This document shows positions 1 through 7,583 of a DNA stretch of 32,381 bases, in pieces. Source of the DNA: Candidatus Levybacteria bacterium RIFCSPHIGHO2_02_FULL_37_13 (GTDB taxonomy: Bacteria; Patescibacteriota; Microgenomatia; Levybacterales; UBA12049); contig MFNZ01000001.1 in assembly GCA_001782195.1 (NCBI GenBank), positions 1 to 32,381 on the forward strand, in the 5' to 3' direction. The stretch's first letter is position 1; the number at the start of each line of letters is the position of its first letter. Under the pieces are notes generated by a model, which was not told the origin of the DNA, did not search any database, and saw only the letters and a list, made by a program, of their open reading frames with translations. The position numbers were made by a program, and so were the translations under genes.

Positions 1-690
1 AGAATAAACTAAATTAATAAACGGATTGCCGGGTGTGGGTTTTCCGGAATCCGTAACACGCAATATTTTCCCGGCCAAAGAATTGATATCTTGCGCCAAT
101 GACGGATTCTGCGCATCGCCGGTTGTAATATAGAGCATTTTATCGGGACCAAACTTTATTCGTCCGCCATCGTGAAATAAAGCACCGGGAATATTGTCAA
201 TAATTATAGTTTTTTCGATTAATTCTTCTTTATCATATCTAAACCGCACGACTTTATTAAGAGTACCAATAATATTTTGTCCATACGTATAATAAACATA
301 GACAAAATGGTTATTTGTAAAATCTGGGTGAAGGGCTATTCCATGAAGTCCGCCTTCGCCTATTTGTTTAACATCTTCTATTTGAATAACAGGATTTGGG
401 TTTAGTTGTCCATTTTTATCAACCAATCTTATTCGTCCAACACGTTCGGTAACAAGCATTGATCCATCGGGAAGAAAAACTAAAGCCCAGGGAACTTCTA
501 GATTTTCAGCGACTGTTGTTAAAAGGGAAGTGTCTTTCCGATCTTTATTTTCACTTATAGAAACAGAAGGAGTGGTTGTAGAGGGAGCAATTATGTTTGT
601 TTTATTTTTTAAAGAAATATTAAAAAGAAAAATACTTATGATAATTAAAATAAAAGACAATGTTAATATCTGTAAAAAATTTTTCGACAT
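1..690 (-). CDS. PQQ-dependent sugar dehydrogenase (GSDH family), 3' end outside window
   Basis: Reading the minus strand from ATG at 690 gives about 230 codons with no stop before the window edge, so the C-terminal part is missing. Residues about 6-25 form a hydrophobic signal anchor (LTLSFILIIISIFLF), followed by a Thr/Ser/Pro-rich linker. Next come hallmarks of the soluble aldose sugar dehydrogenase beta-propeller: VPWALVFLPDG, EGGLHGIALHP, then HDGGRIKFGPD, LYITTGDA and SLAGKILRV. In this family the enzyme oxidises aldose sugars outside the membrane with PQQ and calcium. The family call is secure; the real substrate and whether this organism obtains PQQ are unknown. No good ribosome binding site precedes the ATG, and several TATAAT-like hexamers lie within 40 nt upstream. 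Confidence 0.88.
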   Translation of the reverse strand, partial: MSKNFLQILTLSFILIIISIFLFNISLKNKTNIIAPSTTTPSVSISENKDRKDTSLLTTVAENLEVPWALVFLPDGSMLVTERVGRIRLVDKNGQLNPNPVIQIEDVKQIGEGGLHGIALHPDFTNNHFVYVYYTYGQNIIGTLNKVVRFRYDKEELIEKTIIIDNIPGALFHDGGRIKFGPDKMLYITTGDAQNPSLAQDINSLAGKILRVTDSGKPTPGNPFINLVYS

Positions 691-822
691 AATATTATAT
701 GACATATTAATTATATTATATACGAATACTTACAATATTCAAATTTCCCACTTGATTTAAAATAAAAAAATGATATGCTATTTTAATAGAAAAAATTATT
801 TGATGGGAGGGGGTGAAATTAT

Positions 823-1128
823 ATGATGAAGTATTCAATGAAATGCACTTGCGGAGACGTTTTGACATGCGATGCAGCAAATCGTGATGAAGCAGTTGCA
901 AAATTTAAAGGAATGATGACACCGGATGCAGTACTAAAGCATTTTACAGAGAAACATCCAGGACAGCCCGTTCCAACACCGGAGCAAGAACAAGCTAACA
1001 TAGAACAAGCAGTAGTTGAGGGTGAGACCGGAGAAATGGCACCACCAGCGCCAATGCCACCGACCCCACCGCCAGCGGCACCAGGTGTGCCACCAACTAT
1101 GCCGCCAACTGTACCACCAGTTGTTTAA
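823..1128 (+). CDS. Small protein with DUF1059-like N-terminus and Pro-rich tail
   Basis: 101 aa. Residues about 1-45 (KCTCGDVLTCDAANRDEA, then HFTEKHPG) resemble the small DUF1059-type domain, with two close Cys and a HxxxKHPG end. Residues about 70-101 are almost only Pro, Ala, Met, Val and Thr (PPAPMPPTPPPAAP), a disordered tail. The function is unknown. A strong Shine-Dalgarno (GGGAGGGGGTGA, 804-815) sits 7 nt before ATG 823; a second ATG follows directly. A terminator hairpin closes the gene. The domain assignment is from recall and is tentative; that the gene is real is well supported by the ribosome binding site and terminator. Confidence 0.75.
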   Translation: MMKYSMKCTCGDVLTCDAANRDEAVAKFKGMMTPDAVLKHFTEKHPGQPVPTPEQEQANIEQAVVEGETGEMAPPAPMPPTPPPAAPGVPPTMPPTVPPVV

Positions 1129-1150
1129 GGGTTTTTAAAGTGACTTTTCG

Positions 1151-1182
1151 GAAAAATCTCAAGCAAACGCATGAGATTTTTC
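1151..1182 (+). terminator. Hairpin terminator after the Pro-rich gene
   Basis: A perfect 11-bp inverted repeat, GAAAAATCTCA (1151-1161) and TGAGATTTTTC (1172-1182), with a 10-nt loop, starts 23 nt after the stop. The 3' arm carries the T run. It lies only 13 nt before the next gene, whose promoter must therefore overlap or follow the stem. Confidence 0.7.
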
Positions 1183-1195
1183 TGGTATCTTTGCT

Positions 1196-2290
1196 ATGGA
1201 TAAATTAAAAATATTTTTGGGAATTGCCGTTTTGTTTGTTATTGGGATTTACTTTTTTTCAACCGCTAAAGAGGCGAAAAAAACAAATACTGTAGGGAAT
1301 GTTGAAAGCCAGCTGAATATGCCGGGGGATGAGGGTGGGATACAAAATAATATTCATCCTTTAACAATTGAGAATTTACGAAGAGGCGAGTATCCGGGCA
1401 GTGAAATTGTGATTGAGCAAACATTGGATTCCGGCTCTAATTACCGGCGGTATATCGTTTCTTATAAATCAGAAGGACTTAAAATTTTTGCGCTTCTAAC
1501 TGTTCCAAACGGCACTCCTTCGACAAGCTCAGGGTGGCCGGCGATTGTTTTTAACCACGGATATATTCCTCCAGCGCAGTATAGAACAACCGAGCGCTAT
1601 ATTGCCTACACTGACGGATTTTCAAGAAACGGATATATTCTTTTGCGTCCGGATTATCGCGGGCATGGAAATTCCGAAGGCGAGGCCTCGGGAGGATATG
1701 GTTCCAATGGTTATACTATAGATGTTTTGAACGCAGTCTCCTCACTAAAGAGGGAAGAAACAGATATGGCCCTTCGACAAGCTCAGGGCCTCACTTCTCG
1801 AATTATAAATCCTGAGAAGTTCGGCATGTGGGGACATTCAATGGGCGGATTTATTACACTTCGCTCTATGGTAGTTAATAAAGATATAAAAGCAGGTGTA
1901 ATTTGGGGGGGAGTAGTGGCATCGTATGAAGATTTGATTTCAAGATGGAGAAGAAGAAATGTTCCGACCACAACTCCAAGCACCCGGGGAGGCAGTTGGA
2001 GGCAGTCTCTGACAGAGCAGTATGGTTCTCCAGAGGAGAATCCGACTTTTTGGAGTTCGATTTCAGCAAATTCTTTTCTTTCTGATGTTTCAGGCCCAAT
2101 TGCTCTTCATCATGGAGAAGCGGATACTTCGGTGCCGGTAGAGTTTTCCAGAAAACTAAGTGAACAGTTAAAGTCAGTTGGAAAAGAAGTTGAGCTTTTT
2201 ACATATCCAGGAGACGATCACGACATAACATCGAATTTTGGTTCTGCAATGCAAAGATCAATTGACTTTTTCGACAAATACCTAAAATAA
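1196..2290 (+). CDS. Membrane-anchored alpha/beta hydrolase (prolyl-oligopeptidase-like)
   Basis: 364 aa. Residues 5-22 are a hydrophobic N-terminal anchor, so the enzyme faces outside the membrane. The catalytic domain shows the oxyanion-region HGYIPP, DYRGHGNSEG, nucleophile elbow GHSMGG (Ser215), the acid in HHGEADTSVP (Asp310) and His342 in GDDHDI. This is a complete serine-hydrolase triad of the S9/dienelactone-hydrolase type; the substrate is not readable. It is a paralog of the gene at 13424-14545 (shared HGYIPPA, RGHG(N/D)SEGEA, NPEK(F/I)G(M/I)WGHSM). Relative to that paralog it has about 14 extra residues around ALRQAQG (192-198), encoded by a palindromic repeat, and a second repeat copy encodes PSTSSG (108-113). 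The start directly follows the terminator; a weak TATCTT box lies 4 nt upstream. Confidence 0.88.
   Translation: MDKLKIFLGIAVLFVIGIYFFSTAKEAKKTNTVGNVESQLNMPGDEGGIQNNIHPLTIENLRRGEYPGSEIVIEQTLDSGSNYRRYIVSYKSEGLKIFALLTVPNGTPSTSSGWPAIVFNHGYIPPAQYRTTERYIAYTDGFSRNGYILLRPDYRGHGNSEGEASGGYGSNGYTIDVLNAVSSLKREETDMALRQAQGLTSRIINPEKFGMWGHSMGGFITLRSMVVNKDIKAGVIWGGVVASYEDLISRWRRRNVPTTTPSTRGGSWRQSLTEQYGSPEENPTFWSSISANSFLSDVSGPIALHHGEADTSVPVEFSRKLSEQLKSVGKEVELFTYPGDDHDITSNFGSAMQRSIDFFDKYLK
1517..1534. repeat. In-frame palindromic repeat copy 1 (encodes PSTSSG)
   Basis: CCTTCGACAAGCTCAGGG inside the hydrolase gene. It is an imperfect palindrome with an ACAAG centre. It matches copy 2 (1770-1788) over 18 nt and copy 3 (12067-12085, opposite strand) with one change, but is read here in a different frame from copies 2 and 3. 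Confidence 0.8.
1770..1788. repeat. In-frame palindromic repeat copy 2 (encodes ALRQAQG)
   Basis: CCCTTCGACAAGCTCAGGG, flanked by GG and CC, which extends the outer arms to GGCCCT/AGGGCC. It lies in a segment that is absent from the paralogous hydrolase at 13424-14545, which suggests that it was inserted. Confidence 0.85.
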
Positions 2291-2298
2291 TTCGTATC

Positions 2299-2327
2299 TT
2301 GACAAGGGTTTGTTTTGTTAGTAAACT
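2299..2327 (+). promoter_or_regulatory. Sigma-70 promoter of the metzincin gene
   Basis: TTGACA (2299-2304), a 17-nt spacer, then TAAACT (2322-2327). The ATG is 15 nt downstream of the -10 box, so the leader is only about 8 nt and has no Shine-Dalgarno sequence. Confidence 0.65.
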
Positions 2328-2341
2328 TACAAATATAAAGA

Positions 2342-3214
2342 ATGAAAAGCTATTTTTTTATTTCTGTTTTAATTGTTTTTATTCTTGTTTTGACAGGAAG
2401 CGCTAAAGCAGTACCAACAGCTCCGGATGCTCCATCAGCTCCAAGTTCACCATCTTCACCTGATAAGCCCTTTGCTTTGCCAAAGGACGCAGAGAAGATT
2501 TCGGAAGATACTTTTAAACTTAAGCCTTCAAAAGATCCATCAACCGGCGAGACGGTTGAAGCATTTGCGTTTGTTCATAAAAAGTCGCATTTTAAAGAAG
2601 TTCCAGCTCGCGTTCAGCGTCCTGCAAAAATTTCAGGAAGCACTTGTTATGGGTATTTTGCAAGCGGAGCAAAGTGGAAGTCGGTTGAGCCATGGGTAGT
2701 AAACCCTGCAAATAATAGCGGAATTTCTGATGGTGCTGTTTTTAATACTTTCGTTAATGCTATTTCAAAATGGGAAGACGCGACTGATGGTGTAGTTGGA
2801 AACGGAGCTGGCGTTAATGTACTTGGAGACGGATCCGCTACATCTGCTGTACTTTTGGCAGATACAGTATCGCCTGATAATGTAAATGAGGCATATTTTG
2901 GAGCAATTGATGATCCGGATACAATTGCTGTAACAATAGTTTGGGGCATTTTTTCAGGGCCTACGTTCCAAAGAAGATTGGTTGAATGGGATCAAATTTA
3001 CAACAGTGTATACGATTGGTCGTCGTCTGGAGAGTCAAATAAAATGGATTTGGGCAATATAGTAATCCACGAGAAAGGGCACAGCTTTGGGATGAATGAT
3101 CTTTATACTTCTTTCTGTTCCGAGCAAACCATGTATGGATATGCAACGACAGGTGAAACAAAGAAGACAACTCTTGAAGCAGGCGACATCAACGGCATAA
3201 ATAAACTTTATTAA
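2342..3214 (+). CDS. Secreted matrixin/snapalysin-like zinc metalloprotease
   Basis: 290 aa. A signal peptide (about 1-23, ending SAKA) is followed by a Pro/Ala/Ser-rich linker (about 24-42). The catalytic motif is HEKGHSFGMND, with His243, Glu244 and His247 as the zinc-site core. The third-ligand position holds Asp253 instead of the usual His, as in snapalysins. A Met-turn-like TMYGY follows, and the protein ends with a matrixin-like GDINGINKLY. It is likely an extracellular or wall-exposed endopeptidase. No cysteine-switch propeptide is recognisable. It has its own promoter and is followed after 11 nt by the alcohol dehydrogenase, probably in one transcript. Confidence 0.83.
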   Translation: MKSYFFISVLIVFILVLTGSAKAVPTAPDAPSAPSSPSSPDKPFALPKDAEKISEDTFKLKPSKDPSTGETVEAFAFVHKKSHFKEVPARVQRPAKISGSTCYGYFASGAKWKSVEPWVVNPANNSGISDGAVFNTFVNAISKWEDATDGVVGNGAGVNVLGDGSATSAVLLADTVSPDNVNEAYFGAIDDPDTIAVTIVWGIFSGPTFQRRLVEWDQIYNSVYDWSSSGESNKMDLGNIVIHEKGHSFGMNDLYTSFCSEQTMYGYATTGETKKTTLEAGDINGINKLY

Positions 3215-3225
3215 TAGTTTCCTCT

Positions 3226-4263
3226 ATGAAAGCTGCTGTTTTTTATGGACCCCGTGACATAAGAATTGATAATGTTCCAGCTCCTCATATACAAAATCCT
3301 AAAGATGCAATTGTGAAAGTAAAATATGCCTGTATTTGCGGATCTGATCTTTGGTCGTATAGAGGATTATCGCCAAGGGAAAAGGGTAGCCGTATCGGAC
3401 ACGAGTTCATAGGGATTGTAGAAGATGTGGGTCGTGGCGTTACTAAAATAAAAAAAGGCGATTTTGTGATTGCTGCTTTTAGCAGAAGCGATGGAACATG
3501 TCCGGAGTGTAAGATGGGAATGCCGAGCAGTTGCAGAAATGGGGGTTATTGGGGAGTGGATGGGTATGATGGAGGGCAGGGAGAGATGGTTCGCGTGCCA
3601 AACGCAGACCATATGTTAATTGTTGTTCCAAAAAATAAAATAAAAGAAAAATTAATGAAAGCATTTACAGCGTTAACAGATGTAATGTGCACAGGCCACC
3701 ACGCGGCAATTTGCGCAAGCGTTTCGAAAGAAAAAACAGTTGCAGTTGTAGGAGATGGAGCAGTTGGTTTGTGCGCTGTATTGGCAAGCCGCAGGCTTGG
3801 AGCAAAACAAATAATACTTTTAAGTTCGCATAATGATCGCGCAAAAATCGGGCAAAAATTCGGAGCAACAAATATTATTGCTGCTCGAGATGATGAAGCG
3901 TTTAAAAAGGTTCGCAAATTAACAAATGATACGGGTGTTGATTGTGTTTTGGAGTGCGTTGGGACAAAAGATTCATGGGAAACTGCATTTAAAATTGTTA
4001 GGAAAGGCGGAAGGATTGGTTGGGTGGGAATTCCTCATGATGTTGCTCCAATAAATCTTGCTAATATGTTTTCAGAAAACATTGGCATTATGGGCGGCAG
4101 GGCGCCCTCTGCAGTTTATATTCCTCAGCTTCTTCCGGAAGTTCTGTTCGGTAAACTCGATCCATCACCAGTATTCACAAAAACCATAAGTCTTTCTCAG
4201 ATTAAAGATGGGTACGAAGCAATGGACAAAAGAAAAGCCATAAAAGTGTTGATTAAATTTTAA
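3226..4263 (+). CDS. Zinc-dependent medium-chain alcohol dehydrogenase
   Basis: 345 aa, the usual length. Catalytic-zinc residues are seen in CICGSDLWSYRG and GHEFIG; the structural-zinc lobe shows Cys in DGTCPECKMG and SSCRNG (three of the usual four). The NAD(P) Rossmann motif is VVGDGAVGLCAVLASRRLGA, and GRIGWVGIP follows as in threonine/sorbitol dehydrogenase-type enzymes. It would oxidise or reduce alcohols or polyols in the cytoplasm; the substrate cannot be assigned. It starts 11 nt after the protease stop without a clear ribosome binding site and ends convergently with the next gene, the two stop codons overlapping by 3 nt (4261-4262 shared within 4260-4263). Confidence 0.9.
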   Translation: MKAAVFYGPRDIRIDNVPAPHIQNPKDAIVKVKYACICGSDLWSYRGLSPREKGSRIGHEFIGIVEDVGRGVTKIKKGDFVIAAFSRSDGTCPECKMGMPSSCRNGGYWGVDGYDGGQGEMVRVPNADHMLIVVPKNKIKEKLMKAFTALTDVMCTGHHAAICASVSKEKTVAVVGDGAVGLCAVLASRRLGAKQIILLSSHNDRAKIGQKFGATNIIAARDDEAFKKVRKLTNDTGVDCVLECVGTKDSWETAFKIVRKGGRIGWVGIPHDVAPINLANMFSENIGIMGGRAPSAVYIPQLLPEVLFGKLDPSPVFTKTISLSQIKDGYEAMDKRKAIKVLIKF

Positions 4264-4841
4264 AAAGATCTTTTGAAATCAAGTCGTCTTTTAAGTAATT
4301 TCTCGTTATATCCTCCCTCGCGTTGGTGCTTATCCTCAACAGCATTTATCTGGCGGTCAAGCAAGTATCCGCTTCTTATCAAAAGATCTATCAGATAGTT
4401 TACTACTGCTTCCAATCCTTCTTTCCCTTCTAATCTTCCTAATACTTCGTGGACGTTTGTTACTGAGGGACGAGAGAGAATAGGTGAATTAGAGGGATTG
4501 GATGAGTATCCTTCAAATATTTGACGAAGATTCCTAAGTCTTGTGTCGTCTTTGTTCCAGCGTGGCAAATTTTCAAGACGTAAAATATCTTCAAAGTCTT
4601 CCAAGGCTTCCATGCCAGAGGCTTTCGCAACATCATAGAGTTTTAGCTTTGAAGATAAACTTCTTTCTGCTGATCCCTCGACGATATTCTGTTTATGTGA
4701 ACGAAGGGCCTGTTTTATTTGATCTCTTTGGCGGGAATCCTCGAACTTTTTGTAATACTGTGGCACAAAATCCCAACCCAAATCGAATGCAATTTGAGCT
4801 AACTTGTAGCTAATAAGACTCTTATATCCCGCTTCCGCCAT
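4260..4841 (-). CDS. Four-helix bundle suffix domain protein
   Basis: 193 aa from ATG 4841. The N-terminal half (SYKLAQIAFDLGWDFVPQYY, RQRDQIKQALRSHKQNIVEG) matches the S23/avd-type four-helix bundle fold, and the C-terminal half (ANYL-like VVNYLIDLLIRSGYLLDRQI, then HQREGGYNEKLLKRR) matches the four-helix suffix domain. It is alpha-helical and probably oligomeric; the function is unknown, although relatives are often associated with structured RNA insertions or diversity-generating elements. I prefer ATG 4841 to an in-frame TTG at 4847 because an extended -10 box (TGC-TATGCT, 4850-4858) lies 8 nt upstream of the ATG. It converges on the alcohol dehydrogenase. Confidence 0.78.
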   Translation of the reverse strand: MAEAGYKSLISYKLAQIAFDLGWDFVPQYYKKFEDSRQRDQIKQALRSHKQNIVEGSAERSLSSKLKLYDVAKASGMEALEDFEDILRLENLPRWNKDDTRLRNLRQIFEGYSSNPSNSPILSRPSVTNVHEVLGRLEGKEGLEAVVNYLIDLLIRSGYLLDRQINAVEDKHQREGGYNEKLLKRRLDFKRSF

Positions 4842-4937
4842 TTGCAATTAGCATAGCACAATTTGCTTCCGTTGTAGCATTTCATCCTCAAAAATAGCAA
4901 AACCATTCTGAACAATGCAACATTTTTCCATATTTGC

Positions 4938-4952
4938 TATAATCGCCTCATG
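4938..4952 (+). promoter_or_regulatory. Extended -10 promoter, leaderless start of the dehydrogenase
   Basis: TGC-TATAAT with TATAAT at 4938-4943, then exactly 6 nt (CGCCTC) before ATG 4950. Transcription should start at the A of the ATG. There is no Shine-Dalgarno sequence. Confidence 0.7.
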
Positions 4953-5900
4953 AAATTTAAAAAGATTCTAGTTTACAATATTGATAGATCTAAAAACCTA
5001 GACCCCAAGTCTTGGAAGACAATAGAAAGTTTTGGGGAGAAAATTGCTTTCGTTCCAAAAGACAGCCCCAAATTAAAACAGGAACTAGCAGATACAGACT
5101 GCGTGCTTGTTGCTTTCGGAACAGTTATTGGCAAAGAAGAAATAAATGCTGCATCTAAGCTTAAATACATCGGAGTCATGGCAACCGCTTTTGGGAAAAT
5201 CGACACAAATTATGCAAAAAAGAAAAAAGTAATTGTCTCCAACCTCAAAGGATATAGCACGGAATCTGTTGCTGAATTTATCTTTGCCGCGATTTTAGAA
5301 CAATCAAGAGGTTTGGAAGAAGGAAAAAGAAGAGGAAAGTCTGGTAATTATTCAGAAATTGGCATATCCGCAAATGAAATAAAGGATAAAATCTTTGGTG
5401 TTATTGGTTTGGGAACAATTGGCAAAAGAGTTGCGGAAATAGCTCTAGGTTTTGGTGCAAATGTAAAATATTGGTCAAAAAATAGAAAAAATGATTATGA
5501 GAAAAAAGGCATTAAATATGAAGCCTTAGATAAATTAATCAAAGAAGCAGATTATTTATCTATTAATCTTGCTCAAGCAAAAGAAACAGAAAAAATATTT
5601 GACAAAAATAGATTTCAGAAAGTTAAGAGTGGGGCAGTTTTAATAAATACAGCGCCAATGGAATTAGTTGACATTGACGGATTGGAGTTAAGGCTTAAAA
5701 AGGGAGATATTACTTTTATTTTGGATCATTCTGATGAAATGTCAGAAAAAGACCTAAAGACACTTTTAAAATACAAAAACTGCATCATTTATCCGCCGAT
5801 TGCTTATGTTTCCAAAGAAGCAGCGGAGAATAGAAGAAGAATATTTATTGAAAATATTGAAGGTTTTCTAAAAGGCAAACCCCAAAACGTTGTCAATTAA
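4950..5900 (+). CDS. D-isomer 2-hydroxyacid dehydrogenase (NAD-dependent)
   Basis: 316 aa, close to family length. The NAD-binding signature is GVIGLGTIGKRVAE (from about residue 151), followed by the substrate-domain pattern KSGAVLINTAPMELVDIDGL, and the family's C-terminal FLKGKPQNVVN. In the usual catalytic Arg-Glu-His set the Arg position reads TAPMEL (NTAR in typical members) and the His position reads PPIAY (often PH), so active-site residues look altered and activity may be unusual. It is likely cytoplasmic. It is followed after 3 nt by the ACT-domain gene. Its last ten codons are part of the 52-bp repeat shared with the ridA end at 7955-8006. Confidence 0.85.
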   Translation: MKFKKILVYNIDRSKNLDPKSWKTIESFGEKIAFVPKDSPKLKQELADTDCVLVAFGTVIGKEEINAASKLKYIGVMATAFGKIDTNYAKKKKVIVSNLKGYSTESVAEFIFAAILEQSRGLEEGKRRGKSGNYSEIGISANEIKDKIFGVIGLGTIGKRVAEIALGFGANVKYWSKNRKNDYEKKGIKYEALDKLIKEADYLSINLAQAKETEKIFDKNRFQKVKSGAVLINTAPMELVDIDGLELRLKKGDITFILDHSDEMSEKDLKTLLKYKNCIIYPPIAYVSKEAAENRRRIFIENIEGFLKGKPQNVVN

Positions 5901-5921
5901 ACCATGGATAAAAAATTAAAG
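5870..5921 (+). repeat. 52-bp direct repeat, copy A (dehydrogenase/ACT junction)
   Basis: It matches 7955-8006 at 50 of 52 positions; the only two differences are CC versus GT just before the downstream ATG. It covers the last codons of the dehydrogenase (KGKPQNVVN, stop) and the first six codons of the next gene (MDKKLK). Confidence 0.95.
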
Positions 5922-6299
5922 AAAATAATTGAATCAAGTACTTTTGAAGTAATCCACGGAAGGTTTGTTTATACTAAAGTATCTAAGGAGCCGCAGATAA
6001 GTAACCATTTTTTGATTTCAAAGGATAAAGACGAGATTACCGTTGTAACAGAAGAAGCCAATTTGAGCGAACTTGAAATTCTTGAAAAGAATAAGGATTA
6101 TTGGACGCTTATCGCGCTGAATGTTTCTGCTCCGTTTTATTCAGTCGGTTTCTTAGCGGCTGTTAGTTCTGCAATTGCAAAGGCAAATAGAGATGTACTT
6201 ATCGTATCAACCTATTCCAAGGATTATATTTTGGTGCAATATGATTTTTTGGATGGAGTAAAACAAGTTCTGCTTACTTTAGGGTTTAAGGAGAAATAA
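5904..6299 (+). CDS. ACT-domain-containing protein
   Basis: 131 aa. The C-terminal two thirds (WTLIALNVSAPFYSVGFLAAVSSAIAKANRDVLIVSTYSKDYILVQYDFLDGVKQVL) fit a stand-alone ACT domain of the type with the pattern hxL-nVxapfxxvG...sxAxIxxlvvStYxxDYiLv, a ligand-binding regulatory fold that usually senses amino acids. There is no catalytic domain. It starts 3 nt after the dehydrogenase stop, so the two are probably co-translated and may work together on an amino-acid-derived 2-oxoacid. The first six residues are shared with the unrelated protein at 7989 through the 52-bp repeat. Confidence 0.8.
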   Translation: MDKKLKKIIESSTFEVIHGRFVYTKVSKEPQISNHFLISKDKDEITVVTEEANLSELEILEKNKDYWTLIALNVSAPFYSVGFLAAVSSAIAKANRDVLIVSTYSKDYILVQYDFLDGVKQVLLTLGFKEK

Positions 6300-6312
6300 A
6301 TGGATAACATGT

Positions 6313-6414
6313 ATGGGTAAATTTGCCAAAAATCCTAAAATTTGCACGGAGAAAAATTTTGTTCGGGATCAACAACGTCATATTCTACAAGAGCCTAAAA
6401 TGAAAGTCCCATAA
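6313..6414 (+). CDS. Possible 33-aa ORF or gene remnant
   Basis: ATG 6313 opens a 33-codon frame with balanced composition (MGKFAKNPKICTEKNF, then VRDQQRHILQEP), lying in the gap after the ACT gene. There is no ribosome binding site and no recognised family. It may be a small gene or the relic of a larger one; the evidence is weak. Confidence 0.25.
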   Translation: MGKFAKNPKICTEKNFVRDQQRHILQEPKMKVP

Positions 6415-6430
6415 TTAATGTTTTTGACCG

Positions 6431-6459
6431 TTGATTTTTTCTGCATAACGACGTATAGT
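6431..6459 (+). promoter_or_regulatory. Promoter of the Clp-fold protease gene
   Basis: TTGATT (6431-6436), a 17-nt spacer, then TATAGT (6454-6459). The predicted start near 6466 rules out the upstream TTG (6464) as initiator and favours a later start for the protease. Confidence 0.5.
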
Positions 6460-6526
6460 ATGTTTGAAAATAACATATGTGAAGTACGCTTCGATATTGA
6501 AGTCGTCGACAGTTTTAGTGATTTTT

Positions 6527-7390
6527 ATGAATGAGGACTTACATTTGCTTCTTCGGGAATTAGCTCGAATAAGAAAGAGACCATTATTGGTATTCAATTC
6601 TGTAGACATCCAACCTGAGTCAGTAATTTTAACTGAGAAAGTTCTTGGTTCTAAAAAATTTCAGGAGTTGGACATACTTGTTCAGACTCCTGGAGGCGAT
6701 CCTCATTCAGCATTCAAGATTGTCAAGCTTTTTAGAAAAAATGCAAAGAAAGTCAACATCATCGTTCCGTTACTTGCAAAAAGCGCAGGTACTTTAATCT
6801 GTTTAGGAGCAGATAAAATTATCATGTCTGAAATTTCAGAACTAGGTCCATTAGATACCCAAATAGCAGAGTCCAGACAAGGCGATGTCCAATTTAAATC
6901 AGCTTTGAATGGTTTTAAGGCACTTGAGCAAGTGCAAACACATGCATTAGAAAACTTAGATATTGCTACAAGAGTTATCTATGAAAGGAGCGGTTTAAAA
7001 ATGTTAGAGGCGATTGAATTAGCCATCGAATTTTCAGGTAAAACTAGTGCATGCTTATACAATCAATTAGACCCCATGAATATAGGCGAGTATAAAAGAT
7101 CTCTTGAAATTTCCGAAAGATATGGTCATTTAATTTTAATTAATTTAATGGGATGGTCCAAAGAAAAAGCTCATTCCGTAGCTATGTCCTTAATTTATGA
7201 TTATCCCTCTCATGATTCAATCATAGACATGGAAGAATTAAAAAGGCTTGGTTTTGATACAGTAGAAATTGAGGAAAATCAAAAGGAAGTCCTAGATAAA
7301 ATAAAAATAAGACTTCAAAAAGAAAATGGGGATTTTATTCACCTTGTTGAAAACAATAAAAGAAAAAATTCAAAGAATGTTGTACAATAA
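6527..7390 (+). CDS. SDH-type (serine dehydrogenase proteinase) Clp-fold protease
   Basis: 287 aa from ATG 6527; the frame is open further upstream (GTG 6479, TTG 6464) and the start is uncertain. The Clp/crotonase fold is clear: DILVQTPGGDPHSAFKIVKLFR, then IIVPLLAKSAGTLICLGADKIIMSEISELGPLDTQI. Ser86 in AKSAGT is the likely nucleophile, and GPLDTQI is the SppA/SDH family landmark. Members of this family are membrane-associated or cytosolic serine peptidases; no transmembrane segment is seen in the chosen frame. The C-terminal 40 residues are charged (KEVLDKIKIRLQKEN). A 57-aa gene follows after 3 nt, probably translationally coupled. Confidence 0.83.
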   Translation: MNEDLHLLLRELARIRKRPLLVFNSVDIQPESVILTEKVLGSKKFQELDILVQTPGGDPHSAFKIVKLFRKNAKKVNIIVPLLAKSAGTLICLGADKIIMSEISELGPLDTQIAESRQGDVQFKSALNGFKALEQVQTHALENLDIATRVIYERSGLKMLEAIELAIEFSGKTSACLYNQLDPMNIGEYKRSLEISERYGHLILINLMGWSKEKAHSVAMSLIYDYPSHDSIIDMEELKRLGFDTVEIEENQKEVLDKIKIRLQKENGDFIHLVENNKRKNSKNVVQ

Positions 7391-7393
7391 AAT

Positions 7394-7567
7394 ATGATGT
7401 TCAACCAAAGTCAAAAATCAAAAAAAGGAAAGGTAGAAAGTATATCTGAGATAGTGCAGAGGGAGATTAAAAAAACTAGAGAAACGGTAAGAGAGATTAT
7501 TTCTACTACAAGAAATGAATCAAAATCTAGAGCGTCTCATATTAGTGGAACTGACAAGTATTTGTAA
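7394..7567 (+). CDS. 57-aa basic helical protein coupled to the SDH protease
   Basis: ATG 7394 is 3 nt after the protease stop, and the frame runs 57 codons to TAA 7565-7567. The protein is rich in Lys, Arg, Glu and Ser (KVESISEIVQREIKKTRETV), with heptad-like Ile/Val spacing that suggests one amphipathic helix or short coiled coil. No family is recognised. The spacing suggests a partner, adaptor or inhibitor of the protease. There is no Shine-Dalgarno sequence, consistent with re-initiation. Confidence 0.55.
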   Translation: MMFNQSQKSKKGKVESISEIVQREIKKTRETVREIISTTRNESKSRASHISGTDKYL

Positions 7568-7583
7568 TTTGTCTTAGAATTTT

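Noticed and set aside
530-760. 76-aa plus-strand frame over the sugar dehydrogenase start
   Set aside because: It is antisense to a clear GSDH-family gene, has low-complexity AT-driven residues and has no ribosome binding site.
6464-6526. TTG 6464 as start of the SDH-type protease
   Set aside because: The predicted transcription start is about 6466, downstream of this codon. The added residues do not look like the family. The true start remains uncertain (GTG 6479 or ATG 6527).
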